From: JAWWPG01 sp963820035
GTDB lineage: Bacteria; Actinomycetota; Actinomycetes; Propionibacteriales; Nocardioidaceae
Length of the DNA stretch: 64,000 nt
Reading direction: 5' to 3'
NCBI GenBank assembly: GCA_963820035.1
Contig: CAWFYK010000002.1
Location: 620,001 to 684,000, forward strand
Made by a program: the position numbers and the translations under genes. Positions 34,161 to 41,737 of the stretch are shown one piece after another. The first letter of the stretch is position 1, and every line of letters starts with the position of its first letter. The notes under the pieces are model-generated. The model did no database searches. It had not been told where the DNA came from and saw only the letters and a list, made by a program, of their open reading frames with translations.

Positions 34161-34883
34161 CGTGGCCTGGCCGGAGCCGCCACCGACCGCTGCGTCGCTG
34201 GACGTCGCGCTCGGTTTGGCGCTGCGCCGGCGCCTGCCACGTCGACTCTTCGAGACGAGTCCCGACAGATCGCCGTGCTCGTTGAGCCTGACGACGAAGG
34301 GTCGCAACGGCGTGTAGGAGACGACGGAGACGGACCCCGGCTCGACGACGATGCGTTGGAAGCTGTCGAGGTGGCTGCCCGCCGCGTCCGCGATGATCGC
34401 CTTGATCACGTCGCCGTGGCTGACGGCGACCCAGAGCGCCTGAGCGCCATGCTTCTCCGTGACGGCGGCGTCGACCTCGCGGACCAGGTCGAGGGCCCGC
34501 GCCTGCATGTCGCGCATGGACTCCCCGCCCGGGAACTCCGCCGCGCTCGGATGGCGTTGGACGACGCTCCAGAGCGGCTCCTTGGCGAGCTCCTTGAGCG
34601 GGCGGCCGGTCCACTCGCCGTAGCCGCACTCGATGAGTCGCTTGTCGGTCTTGACCGGCACCGCGGTGGCCAGCTTGCCCGCGAGGGCGGCCGCCGTCTG
34701 GCGGCAGCGCTCCAGCGGACTCGAGACGATCGCCGCGACAGGCAGTGCAGCGACCCGCTCGGCGAGCTCCGCCGCCTGTCGGCGACCGACGTCGTCGAGT
34801 CGCACCCCCGCGGTTCGACCCGCGAGGACGCCGTTCGCGTTGGCCGCGGTCCGGCCGTGTCGCACCAGCAGTACCGTCGCCAC
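34158..34883 (-). CDS. Histidine phosphatase, MSMEG_4193 family
   Basis: 241-residue phosphoglycerate-mutase-like phosphatase. The catalytic RHG is in VLLVRHGRTAAN, SSPLERCRQTA carries the second Arg, GYGEWTGRP the acidic residue region, and the second His lies in VAVSHGDVIKAII. The C-terminal 35 residues are basic, then Ser/Gly-rich. Substrate unknown. The GTG at 34883 is 7 nt after TAAGGT and gives the family's N-terminus directly. First gene of the trio with DUF3090 and SCO1664-like genes; divergent from corA across 61 bp. Confidence 0.93.
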   Translation of the reverse strand: MATVLLVRHGRTAANANGVLAGRTAGVRLDDVGRRQAAELAERVAALPVAAIVSSPLERCRQTAAALAGKLATAVPVKTDKRLIECGYGEWTGRPLKELAKEPLWSVVQRHPSAAEFPGGESMRDMQARALDLVREVDAAVTEKHGAQALWVAVSHGDVIKAIIADAAGSHLDSFQRIVVEPGSVSVVSYTPLRPFVVRLNEHGDLSGLVSKSRRGRRRRSAKPSATSSDAAVGGGSGQAT

Positions 34884-34890
34884 GCGGAAC

Positions 34891-34896
34891 ACCTTA
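34891..34896 (-). promoter_or_regulatory. -10 box, leaderless histidine phosphatase transcript
   Basis: TAAGGT on the minus strand, 7 nt before the GTG at 34883. Confidence 0.45.
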
Positions 34897-34944
34897 GACG
34901 TCGTGGACCGCGGAACAGCCACAAGATGCCCTCCGGCGGTCACA

Positions 34945-35940
34945 ATGGTCGTTGTGATCATCGACTGTGCGGTCTACCGCGGTGGCAACCGGGTCCCGCT
35001 GACCGATCGAGCAGATGACGCCGGAGCAGCCCGAGCCGAGGCGCGCACCGCCGACGGCGGCTTCGTGTGGATCGGCCTCTATCAGCCTACAGCCGAGGAG
35101 ATGTCGGACATCGCGTCGACGTTCAACCTCCACCCGCTCGCCGTCGAGGACGCCCTCAGCGCCCATCAGCGCCCCAAGCTGGAGCGCTACCCGGGAGACC
35201 ATGTCTTCATGGTGCTCAAGACGCTGTGGTACGTCGACGAGACCGATGCGGTCGAGACCGGCGAGATCGCCGTCTTCGTCGGGCCGGACTTCGTCGTGAC
35301 CGTCCGACATGGCACCGGCAGCGAGCTGGCCTTCACCCGGCGGGACCTGGAGTCGCAGGCGGGCGTGCTCGACCACGGGCCGTTCTCGGTCCTCTACTCC
35401 GTCTGCGACCACGTGGTCGACGAGTACTCCAAGGTCGCCGCGGAGCTGCAGGTCGACGTCGACGAGATCGAGCTCTCCGTCTTCTCCGACACCCGCACGC
35501 GGGACGCCCAGCGGATCTACACCCTGAAGCGGGAGGTGTCCGAGTTCCGCCGGGCGGTGGCGCCGCTGCGCGAGCCGCTCAACCGGCTGACGCATGCCCA
35601 GCTCCCCGAGATGGACCCGCAAGCAGGGACGTTCTTCCGTGATGTCGCCGACCACGCGATCCTCGTCACCGAGCAGGTGGAGACTCTCGACCACCTGCTG
35701 TCAAGCGCTCATGACGCGCACATGGCGCGGATCTCCGTGCAGCAGAACGACGACATGCGCAAGATCTCGGCGTGGGTGGCGATCGCGGCCCTCCCGACGG
35801 TGATCGCCGCCATCTACGGGATGAACTTCCACTACATCCCCGAGCTCTCGTGGCACTACGGCTACTTCGGGGTGCTCGGCTTCATGGCGCTCTCGTGTGG
35901 GGTGCTACACCGGGTGTTCAAGCGCTACGGCTGGCTCTAG
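34945..35940 (+). CDS. corA: CorA family magnesium/cobalt transporter
   Basis: 331-residue pentameric divalent-cation channel of the cytoplasmic membrane. The large cytoplasmic N-domain includes HPLAVEDALSAHQRPKLERYPGDHVFMVLKT, and the C-terminus has two membrane helices with the ion-selecting signature YGMNF between (IAALPTVIAAIYGMNFHYIP; YFGVLGFMALSCGVLHRVF) and the basic end KRYGWL. The ATG at 34945 (MVVVIIDCAVYRG) gives a protein of normal length; I see no TAnnnT box at leaderless distance. Transcribed away from the phosphatase trio and toward uppP. Confidence 0.94.
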   Translation: MVVVIIDCAVYRGGNRVPLTDRADDAGAARAEARTADGGFVWIGLYQPTAEEMSDIASTFNLHPLAVEDALSAHQRPKLERYPGDHVFMVLKTLWYVDETDAVETGEIAVFVGPDFVVTVRHGTGSELAFTRRDLESQAGVLDHGPFSVLYSVCDHVVDEYSKVAAELQVDVDEIELSVFSDTRTRDAQRIYTLKREVSEFRRAVAPLREPLNRLTHAQLPEMDPQAGTFFRDVADHAILVTEQVETLDHLLSSAHDAHMARISVQQNDDMRKISAWVAIAALPTVIAAIYGMNFHYIPELSWHYGYFGVLGFMALSCGVLHRVFKRYGWL

Positions 35941-36048
35941 CGGCGTACCGCTGTGCGCCATGAAGTCGACGGCGTCGACGGCAAGAAGGCACTGACCTCG
36001 CTCGGGCGAGTCTGCCCGGCTCGGGCGGCGGGAGGGAGGTGCGCAGCC

Positions 36049-36876
36049 TCAGGTGGAGGAGAGGGCGCCCGTGGAGAGGGCGATGACGAGTACGGCGGCC
36101 AGCCCCAGCCGGTAGGCCACGAACCAGGTGATCGGGTGGTGGGCCACGAACTTCAGCAGCCAGGCGACCGCGATGTAGGCAACGATAAAGCTGACGCCGG
36201 TCGCCACCACGGTGGAGGCCACCGGGATGTTGCCGCCCACCGCGGTGGGCAGCTCGAACAGGCCGGCCGCCGTCAGCGCCGGGATCGACAGGAAGAACGA
36301 CATCCTGGTCGCCGCGACCCGGTCCAGACCGGCGAACAGACCCGCCGAGATGGTCGCGCCGGAGCGAGACACCCCGGGGACCAGCGAGAAGCACTGCACG
36401 ATGCCGATGAAGATGGCGTCCCGCATGACGACGTCCCGCTCGTGGCGGCGTTGCGTCGCCACCCGTTCGGCGACGATCATCACGACGCTCCAGACCACGA
36501 GGCCGATGACGACCCACCAGAGGTTGCGCAGGGCCCCGGTCACCAGGTTCTGTCCGAGCAGCCCGACGACGGCGACGGGGATGGTGCCGACGATGACGTA
36601 CCAGCCCATCCGATAGTCGAAGGAGCCGCGGACCTCCGGCTTGACGATGCCGGACACCCACGCGGATGCGATCCGCCAGATGTCGTGTCGGAAATAGAGG
36701 ATGACCGCCGCGATCGCCCCCATCTGGATCACCGCGGTGAACGCGGTCACCGTGTCGTCGTCGATGTTGAGGCCCATGATGACCTCGACGATGGTCAGAT
36801 GGCCCGTGCTCGAGATCGGCAGGAACTCGGTGAGTCCCTCGACGATCCCGAGGATCAATGCCTGAAAGAAGTCCAC
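36049..36876 (-). CDS. uppP: Undecaprenyl-diphosphatase UppP/BacA
   Basis: Integral membrane enzyme that dephosphorylates undecaprenyl diphosphate, recycling the lipid carrier of cell-wall synthesis and giving bacitracin tolerance. The 275-residue protein shows the signature GIVEGLTEFLPISSTGHL at the N-terminus and LVPGVSRSGATI in the middle, the two active-site motifs, with about eight membrane segments. Start is GTG. It lies 5 bp downstream of the LLM oxidoreductase gene, so the two are probably co-transcribed. Confidence 0.96.
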   Translation of the reverse strand: MDFFQALILGIVEGLTEFLPISSTGHLTIVEVIMGLNIDDDTVTAFTAVIQMGAIAAVILYFRHDIWRIASAWVSGIVKPEVRGSFDYRMGWYVIVGTIPVAVVGLLGQNLVTGALRNLWWVVIGLVVWSVVMIVAERVATQRRHERDVVMRDAIFIGIVQCFSLVPGVSRSGATISAGLFAGLDRVAATRMSFFLSIPALTAAGLFELPTAVGGNIPVASTVVATGVSFIVAYIAVAWLLKFVAHHPITWFVAYRLGLAAVLVIALSTGALSST

Positions 36877-36881
36877 GCTCG

Positions 36882-37931
36882 TCAGTCTGCTAGACCGGCG
36901 ACCTCGAGAGCGTCAGACACCCTTCGGAGCGTGTCGACGCGTTTGTCCAGGCTGGGCTCGAACAGCGACACGTTGAGCGTCGTGACCCCCGCGGCGGCGA
37001 ACGCCTGAAGCCGATCCACCACCCTGGCCTGGTTCCCGAGTAATGAGGTCTGGTCGATGAGCTCGAAGGGTACGGCGGCCATCGCCGCGCGGGCCTGCTT
37101 CGCCAGGAACAGGTCCTGGATCTCCTGCGCCGCCTGCTCGAAGCCCATCCGTCGGGCCAGCGCGTTGTAGAAGTTCTGTTCCCGGCTTCCCATCCCGCCC
37201 ACATACAACGCGGCGTAGCCGCGGATCGGCGCGGCGCATGCCTCCAGGTCATCGCCGAGCGAGACCGGGACGGTGGCGGACACGTCGAACCCGGCGCCGT
37301 CGCGCCCGGCCCTCTCCTGGCCGGTCCGGATGCTCGCGAGCAGCTCGCCGGCGTACTCCGGCGAGAAGAAGATGGCGAGCCAGCCGTCGGCGATCTCACC
37401 GGTGAGCTCGAGGTTGCGGGGCCCGACCGCCGCGAGGTAGATCGGCACCCGTTCGCGAGCTGGGTGGACGGCGAGCTTGAGTGCCTTCCCCGGCCCGTCC
37501 GGGAGCGGCAGCGTGAAGAACTCACCGTCATGGCGGACTGTCTCGCGCCGGAGAGCCATCGAGACGACCTCGACGTACTCGCGGGTGCGCGCGAGCGGCT
37601 TCGCGAACCGGACCCCGTGCCAGCCCTCCGACACCTGGGGCCCGGACACGCCGAGGCCGAGCCGGAAGCGCCCTGCGCTGAGCAGGTCGAGGGACGCCGC
37701 GGTCATCGCCGTCATGGCGGGCGTGCGGGCGGGAATCTGCATGACCGCCGCGCCGATGCCGATGCGCTCGGTCTTCGCCGCGAGGTAGCTCAACAGCGTG
37801 GGCGAGTCCGACCCATAGGCCTCGGCGGCCCACAGCACGTCGTAGCCGAGGTCCTCGGCAGCCTTGGCCAGCGTCACGTAGTCGGAGATGTCGCTGCCGA
37901 GGATGTAGCCCATGTTGAGACCGAGTTTCAC
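36882..37931 (-). CDS. LLM-class F420-dependent oxidoreductase
   Basis: 349-residue luciferase-like TIM-barrel protein; family members use coenzyme F420 (or flavin) for hydride transfer. Recognisable segments: KLGLNMGYILGSDISDYVTLAKAAEDLGYDVLWAAE (in part), RIGIGAAVMQIPARTPAMTAM and GRFRLGLGVSGPQVSEGWHG. Substrate unknown. The GTG at 37931 lies 6 nt after TAGGGT. It is divergent from the aldo/keto reductase gene with only 62 bp between; uppP follows directly. Confidence 0.93.
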   Translation of the reverse strand: MKLGLNMGYILGSDISDYVTLAKAAEDLGYDVLWAAEAYGSDSPTLLSYLAAKTERIGIGAAVMQIPARTPAMTAMTAASLDLLSAGRFRLGLGVSGPQVSEGWHGVRFAKPLARTREYVEVVSMALRRETVRHDGEFFTLPLPDGPGKALKLAVHPARERVPIYLAAVGPRNLELTGEIADGWLAIFFSPEYAGELLASIRTGQERAGRDGAGFDVSATVPVSLGDDLEACAAPIRGYAALYVGGMGSREQNFYNALARRMGFEQAAQEIQDLFLAKQARAAMAAVPFELIDQTSLLGNQARVVDRLQAFAAAGVTTLNVSLFEPSLDKRVDTLRRVSDALEVAGLAD

Positions 37932-37937
37932 AGCCCG

Positions 37938-37943
37938 ACCCTA
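37938..37943 (-). promoter_or_regulatory. -10 box, leaderless LLM oxidoreductase transcript
   Basis: TAGGGT on the minus strand, 6 nt before the GTG at 37931. Confidence 0.55.
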
Positions 37944-37980
37944 GCGACCGACGGCACAGCTGCGTGGGCGAAGGGTGCAT

Positions 37981-37986
37981 TAGGGT
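37981..37986 (+). promoter_or_regulatory. -10 box, leaderless aldo/keto reductase transcript
   Basis: TAGGGT, 7 nt before the ATG at 37994. Divergent partner of the box at 37938, 37 bp away. Confidence 0.55.
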
Positions 37987-37993
37987 TCTCGCC

Positions 37994-38962
37994 ATGCTGC
38001 ATCGCTTCCTGGGCACCACCGGGCTGAAGGTCTCGCGCCTCGGCCTCGGCACGATGACCTGGGGAGTCGAGCTCGACGAGCACGAGGCCGCCGCACAGCT
38101 GCGGGTGTTCATGGAGGCGGGTGGCACGCTCCTCGACACGGCCGCGTCCTACGGGCAGGGCGCCACCGAGGAGCTGATCGGCTCGCTGCTCGGTTCCGTC
38201 GTCGACCGCGACCGGCTGGTGCTGGCCACGAAGGGTGGCATCACGCGCCTTGGTGGCGAACGCCTCGTCGATCTCTCCCGCGGGGCGCTGCTGCGTAACC
38301 TGGACACCTCCCTGCGGCGTCTCGGCGTCGACTTCGTCGACCTCTGGCAGCTGCACACCTGGTCGGACGAGGTGCCGCTCGACGAGACGTTGTCGGCCCT
38401 CGACTTCGCGGTCTCCTCAGGCCGGGCCCGTTACGCCGGGATCTCGAACTACGCCGGCTGGCAGACCGCGCAAGCCGCGACCCACCAGCGCTCGGCCGCG
38501 GGTCGGGCCCCGGTCGCCTCCACCCAGGTCGAGTACTCGCTGGTGCAGCGGGGCATCGAGCGCGAGGTCGTCCCCGCCGCGCTCGCGCTCGGGTTGGGCA
38601 TCCTGCCGTGGGCACCACTGGGGCGGGGGGTTCTCACGGGCAAGTACCGGACCGCCGTACCCGCGGCGTCCCGAGCCGCCTCACCGTCCTTCGAACGATA
38701 CGTCCGCGAGCACCTCAACCCCCGCACCAGCCAGATCGTCGAGGCGGTCTGCCGGGCCGCCGACGGTCTCGACCTCACCCCGACCCAGGTTGCGCTGGCC
38801 TGGGTGCGCGACCAGCCAGGGGTCACCGCACCCATCGTGGGCGCCCGAACAGCCGACCAGCTCACCGCGACGCTGGCCGTGGAGGACGTGAAGCTCCCCG
38901 ACGAGATCATCGACGCCCTCGACGACGTGTCCGCACCACCAACGGGCTACCCGGAGGCCTGA
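37994..38962 (+). CDS. Aldo/keto reductase
   Basis: 322-residue NADPH-dependent oxidoreductase with the aldo/keto reductase barrel. The catalytic tetrad can be placed: Asp and Tyr in LLDTAASYGQG, Lys in LATKGG, His in LWQLHTWS. The cofactor region near the end is PIVGARTADQLTATL. Length and order fit the family. Physiological substrate unknown. The ATG follows a TAGGGT box by 7 nt. The gene is divergent from the LLM oxidoreductase, and such pairs are common near uppP in actinobacteria. Confidence 0.94.
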   Translation: MLHRFLGTTGLKVSRLGLGTMTWGVELDEHEAAAQLRVFMEAGGTLLDTAASYGQGATEELIGSLLGSVVDRDRLVLATKGGITRLGGERLVDLSRGALLRNLDTSLRRLGVDFVDLWQLHTWSDEVPLDETLSALDFAVSSGRARYAGISNYAGWQTAQAATHQRSAAGRAPVASTQVEYSLVQRGIEREVVPAALALGLGILPWAPLGRGVLTGKYRTAVPAASRAASPSFERYVREHLNPRTSQIVEAVCRAADGLDLTPTQVALAWVRDQPGVTAPIVGARTADQLTATLAVEDVKLPDEIIDALDDVSAPPTGYPEA

Positions 38963-39102
38963 ACCCACCCAGGGCGGACAGGGCCGGCGCGGCGCTGCCG
39001 TTGGCTGCGTGCCCAGAGCCGGTCGGCACCACGTGTCTCGTACGCCCGGTCACGTGCTGTGGGGATCGCGCGCGGGTATCGTGGCGCTACCCAGGAGGTG
39101 GG

Positions 39103-39309
39103 ATGGAGTACGAGTTCCAGCGGTTCGAGCTTTCCCGCACGATCTCGCGGGCGGCAGTGCGGCGGTTGCTGACCGAGCGGGCGGAGTACGGCGGCTGGGA
39201 GCTCGCGCGGCTCCGGCTCTACGCCGACGGCAGCCGACGGGTGGAGCTTCGACGGCGCATCATCCGGGTGCGGCGGCAGCTCCTGTCCGACGCCCTGCCG
39301 ATGGTCTGA
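39103..39309 (+). CDS. DUF5703 family small protein
   Basis: 68-residue conserved actinobacterial protein of unknown function, starting MEYEFQRFELSRTISR and ending in basic RRRIIRVRRQ repeats after YGGWELARLRLYADG. The AGGAGGTGGG ribosome-binding site just before the ATG fixes the start; the long open frame upstream has no support. Its small size and basic tail suggest nucleic-acid or protein binding, but this is a guess. It is the last gene before the insertion sequence. Confidence 0.85.
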   Translation: MEYEFQRFELSRTISRAAVRRLLTERAEYGGWELARLRLYADGSRRVELRRRIIRVRRQLLSDALPMV

Positions 39310-39373
39310 CCGCGGGCCACCACGTCCGCCAGTCGAGGGCCCTAGCGGGCGGACGCACAGCCGCACAGCCGGG

Positions 39374-39377
39374 CTAG
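39374..39377. repeat. Left target-site duplication CTAG
   Basis: CTAG immediately left of the insertion sequence, matched by CTAG at 40849-40852. Confidence 0.75.
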
Positions 39378-39379
39378 AT

Positions 39380-39396
39380 CCAATACCGTTCAGTTA
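39380..39396 (+). repeat. Left terminal inverted repeat of the IS
   Basis: CCAATACCGTTCAGTTA, identical to the reverse complement of 40830-40846. Confidence 0.92.
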
Positions 39397-39422
39397 AGAT
39401 TACACTGGTGTAGTTTGGTGTC

Positions 39423-40646
39423 ATGCCTCGTGCTGGGTGGGTGAAGCCGGAGACGGATCGTAGGTTGTCGGATCTGGTGTCGGTCGGGGTGTTGACCCGG
39501 GTGTTTCCGCCGGATCTGGTTGATGAGGTGATCGCCTCGGTCGGGCGGACCGAGCAGCGTCATCGTTCGTTGCCGGCGCGGGTGATGGCGTATTTCTCGA
39601 TCGGGATGGCGCTGTACTCCGAGGGCTCGTATGAGGACGTGCTCGCGCAGTTGACCGACGGCTTGTCGTGGGCCTCGGGTTGGCAGGAGACGTACTCGCC
39701 GCCGACCAAGTCCGCGATCTTCCAGGCCAGGGCCCGGCTGGGTTCGGAGCCGTTGGCAGCGTTGTTCGAACGGGTCGCCAGGCCGATCGGTGCTGAGGCG
39801 ACCCCTGGAGTGTGGCTGGCCGGGCGGCGACTGGTCGCGATCGACGGTACCTGCCTTGATGTGGCCGACACGATCGTGAATGCCGAGCATTTCGGCCGGG
39901 CGGGGGTCAACAAGGGTGAGCAGGCGGCATTCCCGATGGCACGCGTGGTCGCGTTGGCCGAGTGCGGCACTCACGCGATCTTCGCCGCGAAGGTCGGGGT
40001 CTACGCCGACTCCGAGGCCACCTTGACCGAGCCGCTGCTGGCGCGGCTGACCCCGGGGATGCTGCTCACCGCGGACCGCGGGTTCTTCTCCTATGCCTTA
40101 TGGCGCAAGGCGATCGGTACCGGAGCCGACCTGTTGTGGCGAGTTCGCACCGACAGGTTCGGCCCGAAGCCGACCCACCTCGAAGACCTCGCCGACGGGT
40201 CCTGGCTCGCCCATCTGCATCAGACGCACTCGGCCGCCGCGCGTCGCGAGGAACCGATCCTGGTCCGGGTCATCGACTACACGATCGACGACGGGCGGGA
40301 GAACCCGACCGTGTACCGGCTGTTCACCACGCTGCGCGACCCGGCCGAGGCCAGCGCGGTCGACCTCGCCGCCGCCTACACGCAGCGATGGGAGATCGAA
40401 CTCGCCTTCGACGAGCTCAAGACCCACCAGCGCGGACCGCGCACGGTACTGCGATCGAAGTCCCCAGACCTGGTCCTCCAAGAGATCTGGGGCCACCTGT
40501 GCTGCCACTACGCGATCCGCTCCCTGATGACCGAAGCAGCGCTGCACTCCGGGCACGACCCGGACCGAGTCAGCTTCGTCGCCGCCCTGCGGATCACCCG
40601 CCAATCCATCGCCCACCAGGGCGACTTTCCCCCCTCACGACCCTGA
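39423..40646 (+). CDS. IS4 family transposase (C-terminus frameshifted)
   Basis: 407-residue DDE transposase. The IS4 N-terminal domain (about residues 10-100, LVSVGVLTRVFPPDLVDEVI... RVMAYFSIGMALYSEGSYEDVL) precedes the RNase-H-like core: first Asp in VAIDGTCLDVAD, second Asp in LLTADRGFFSYALW and Glu in the QRWEIELAFDELKTHQRG motif, so the catalytic triad is intact. The frame ends at TGA 40644-40646 just after a run of six C (40629-40634). In the next frame a basic C-terminal tail continues to 40836. So the protein is either shortened by a one-base insertion or made full-length by frameshifting. Confidence 0.9.
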   Translation: MPRAGWVKPETDRRLSDLVSVGVLTRVFPPDLVDEVIASVGRTEQRHRSLPARVMAYFSIGMALYSEGSYEDVLAQLTDGLSWASGWQETYSPPTKSAIFQARARLGSEPLAALFERVARPIGAEATPGVWLAGRRLVAIDGTCLDVADTIVNAEHFGRAGVNKGEQAAFPMARVVALAECGTHAIFAAKVGVYADSEATLTEPLLARLTPGMLLTADRGFFSYALWRKAIGTGADLLWRVRTDRFGPKPTHLEDLADGSWLAHLHQTHSAAARREEPILVRVIDYTIDDGRENPTVYRLFTTLRDPAEASAVDLAAAYTQRWEIELAFDELKTHQRGPRTVLRSKSPDLVLQEIWGHLCCHYAIRSLMTEAALHSGHDPDRVSFVAALRITRQSIAHQGDFPPSRP

Positions 40647-40836
40647 CACCCGCCACCGCAGCTGGCTGACCTTCCTACACCGCGTCATCAGCCGCCTCAA
40701 CCCCACTCGCCGAGCACGGGCGAACCCACGCGTCATCAAACGCAAGTACGCCAAGTGGCACGTCAGACGGGCCCACCACACCGACTGGCCACGCCCCGAA
40801 CCCTCCACGACCTACACCATCCGCTACCCTAACTGA
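40630..40836 (+). pseudogene. Displaced C-terminal tail of the IS4 transposase
   Basis: From the run of C at 40629-40634 the +1 frame reads ...PHDPDTRHRSWLTFLHRV, then ISRLNPTRRARANPRVIKRK, YAKWHVRRAHHTDWPRP and ends TIRYPN at TGA 40834-40836, inside the right inverted repeat. The NPRVIKRK stretch is typical of the C-termini of IS4 transposases. It has no start of its own, so it belongs to the upstream frame. Confidence 0.75.
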
Positions 40837-40846
40837 ACGGTATTGG
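40830..40846 (-). repeat. Right terminal inverted repeat of the IS
   Basis: TAACTGAACGGTATTGG, the exact reverse complement of 39380-39396. It contains the stop codon of the displaced transposase frame. Confidence 0.92.
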
Positions 40847-40848
40847 GA

Positions 40849-40852
40849 CTAG
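40849..40852. repeat. Right target-site duplication CTAG
   Basis: CTAG immediately right of the insertion sequence. Its first three bases are the TAG stop (minus strand) of the PIG-L family gene. Confidence 0.75.
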
Positions 40853-41727
40853 GCCGATACGTCGGGTTCGGCTGACGGTACGTCGGGACCGGTCGGGTCG
40901 CGGAGAGTGGCGAAGATGTCCCCGCAGGGCGGCACCGAGGGCACCCGCCCGCGCTCGACGAACCACTCATGCCGGAAGGCCCGCCGAAACAGCGGACGCG
41001 GCAGCTTCAGCATCAGCCACAACGCGCGCACCCCCGACGGCGCCGTCGACTGGCTGACGTGGGCGGCGATCGCCCGCCGCTTGAGGTCGACCTGGCCACG
41101 GATGTCCACCTTGTGAGTGATGTCACGCCGAGGGGTGTACGCCGCGTCGGCCGGCGGGATGTAGAGCCCCGGCAGCACCCGCCGGATCGCAGTCAGGAAG
41201 CGGGTGATGCGCTGCAGCGTCTCGCGCTCCGCGGTGGCCTCCACCACGACCGGCGTACCCGCGATGGCGGCGGCCCGGGCGCCGACCCGATGCACCTGCA
41301 CATGGTCGGGATGGCCGTAGCCACCCGCCGCGTCGTACGAGGTCACGATGTCCGCCTGCTCCTCCCGGAGGATGTCGGCGAGCTTCTGCGCCGCCTCCTC
41401 GACGGAGGCGTGAGCGAACGGTCGTTGGTCGGGATTGGCGGTGCCGTCGAGCCCGGAGTCGCCGTAGCCGAGGAGCAGCACCCGAGCGCAGCCGATCTCG
41501 CGCGCGGACGCGGTCAGCTCGTCGAGCCTGCGGTCGCCGAGGGAGAGCTCCCCCGGCAGGTCGGTGGAGGCGAGCCCGGACTCCCCCGCCGTCGCGACCA
41601 CAAGCACCACCCGGTGACCGTCGGCGACCGCCTTGGCCAGCGTGCCGGCGGTCAGCAGCGCCTCGTCGTCGGGGTGGGCGTGGAACGAGACGACGACATA
41701 GCGCTGGGAGTCCGTGGTCGGGCTCAC
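40849..41727 (-). CDS. PIG-L family LmbE-like deacetylase
   Basis: 292-residue zinc-dependent N-acetylglucosamine-type deacetylase. The metal motif HAHPDDE is at residues 16-22 and GHPDHVQVHR supplies the other histidines. Family members include MshB, Mca and GlcNAc-phosphatidylinositol deacetylases; the context of a glycosyltransferase and a flippase-like protein suggests a glycolipid or glycan substrate rather than mycothiol, but this is inference. Start is GTG, 10 bp after the glycosyltransferase stop. The TAG stop lies in the CTAG duplicated by the insertion sequence, so the coding sequence was not altered. Confidence 0.92.
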   Translation of the reverse strand: MSPTTDSQRYVVVSFHAHPDDEALLTAGTLAKAVADGHRVVLVVATAGESGLASTDLPGELSLGDRRLDELTASAREIGCARVLLLGYGDSGLDGTANPDQRPFAHASVEEAAQKLADILREEQADIVTSYDAAGGYGHPDHVQVHRVGARAAAIAGTPVVVEATAERETLQRITRFLTAIRRVLPGLYIPPADAAYTPRRDITHKVDIRGQVDLKRRAIAAHVSQSTAPSGVRALWLMLKLPRPLFRRAFRHEWFVERGRVPSVPPCGDIFATLRDPTGPDVPSAEPDVSA

Positions 41728-41737
41728 CGAGCGGCCG

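Larger units (their letters stand above)
39378..40848 (+). mobile_element. IS4-like insertion sequence, about 1.47 kb
   Basis: Bounded by 17-bp perfect terminal inverted repeats CCAATACCGTTCAGTTA (39380-39396 and, inverted, 40830-40846), 2 bp inside a CTAG duplication. It encodes one DDE transposase with an IS4 N-terminal domain. The CTAG direct repeat is palindromic, so the exact outer edge could shift by a base or two. The ancestral site was CTAG at the stop codon of the PIG-L gene; the element restores that stop. Confidence 0.9.
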
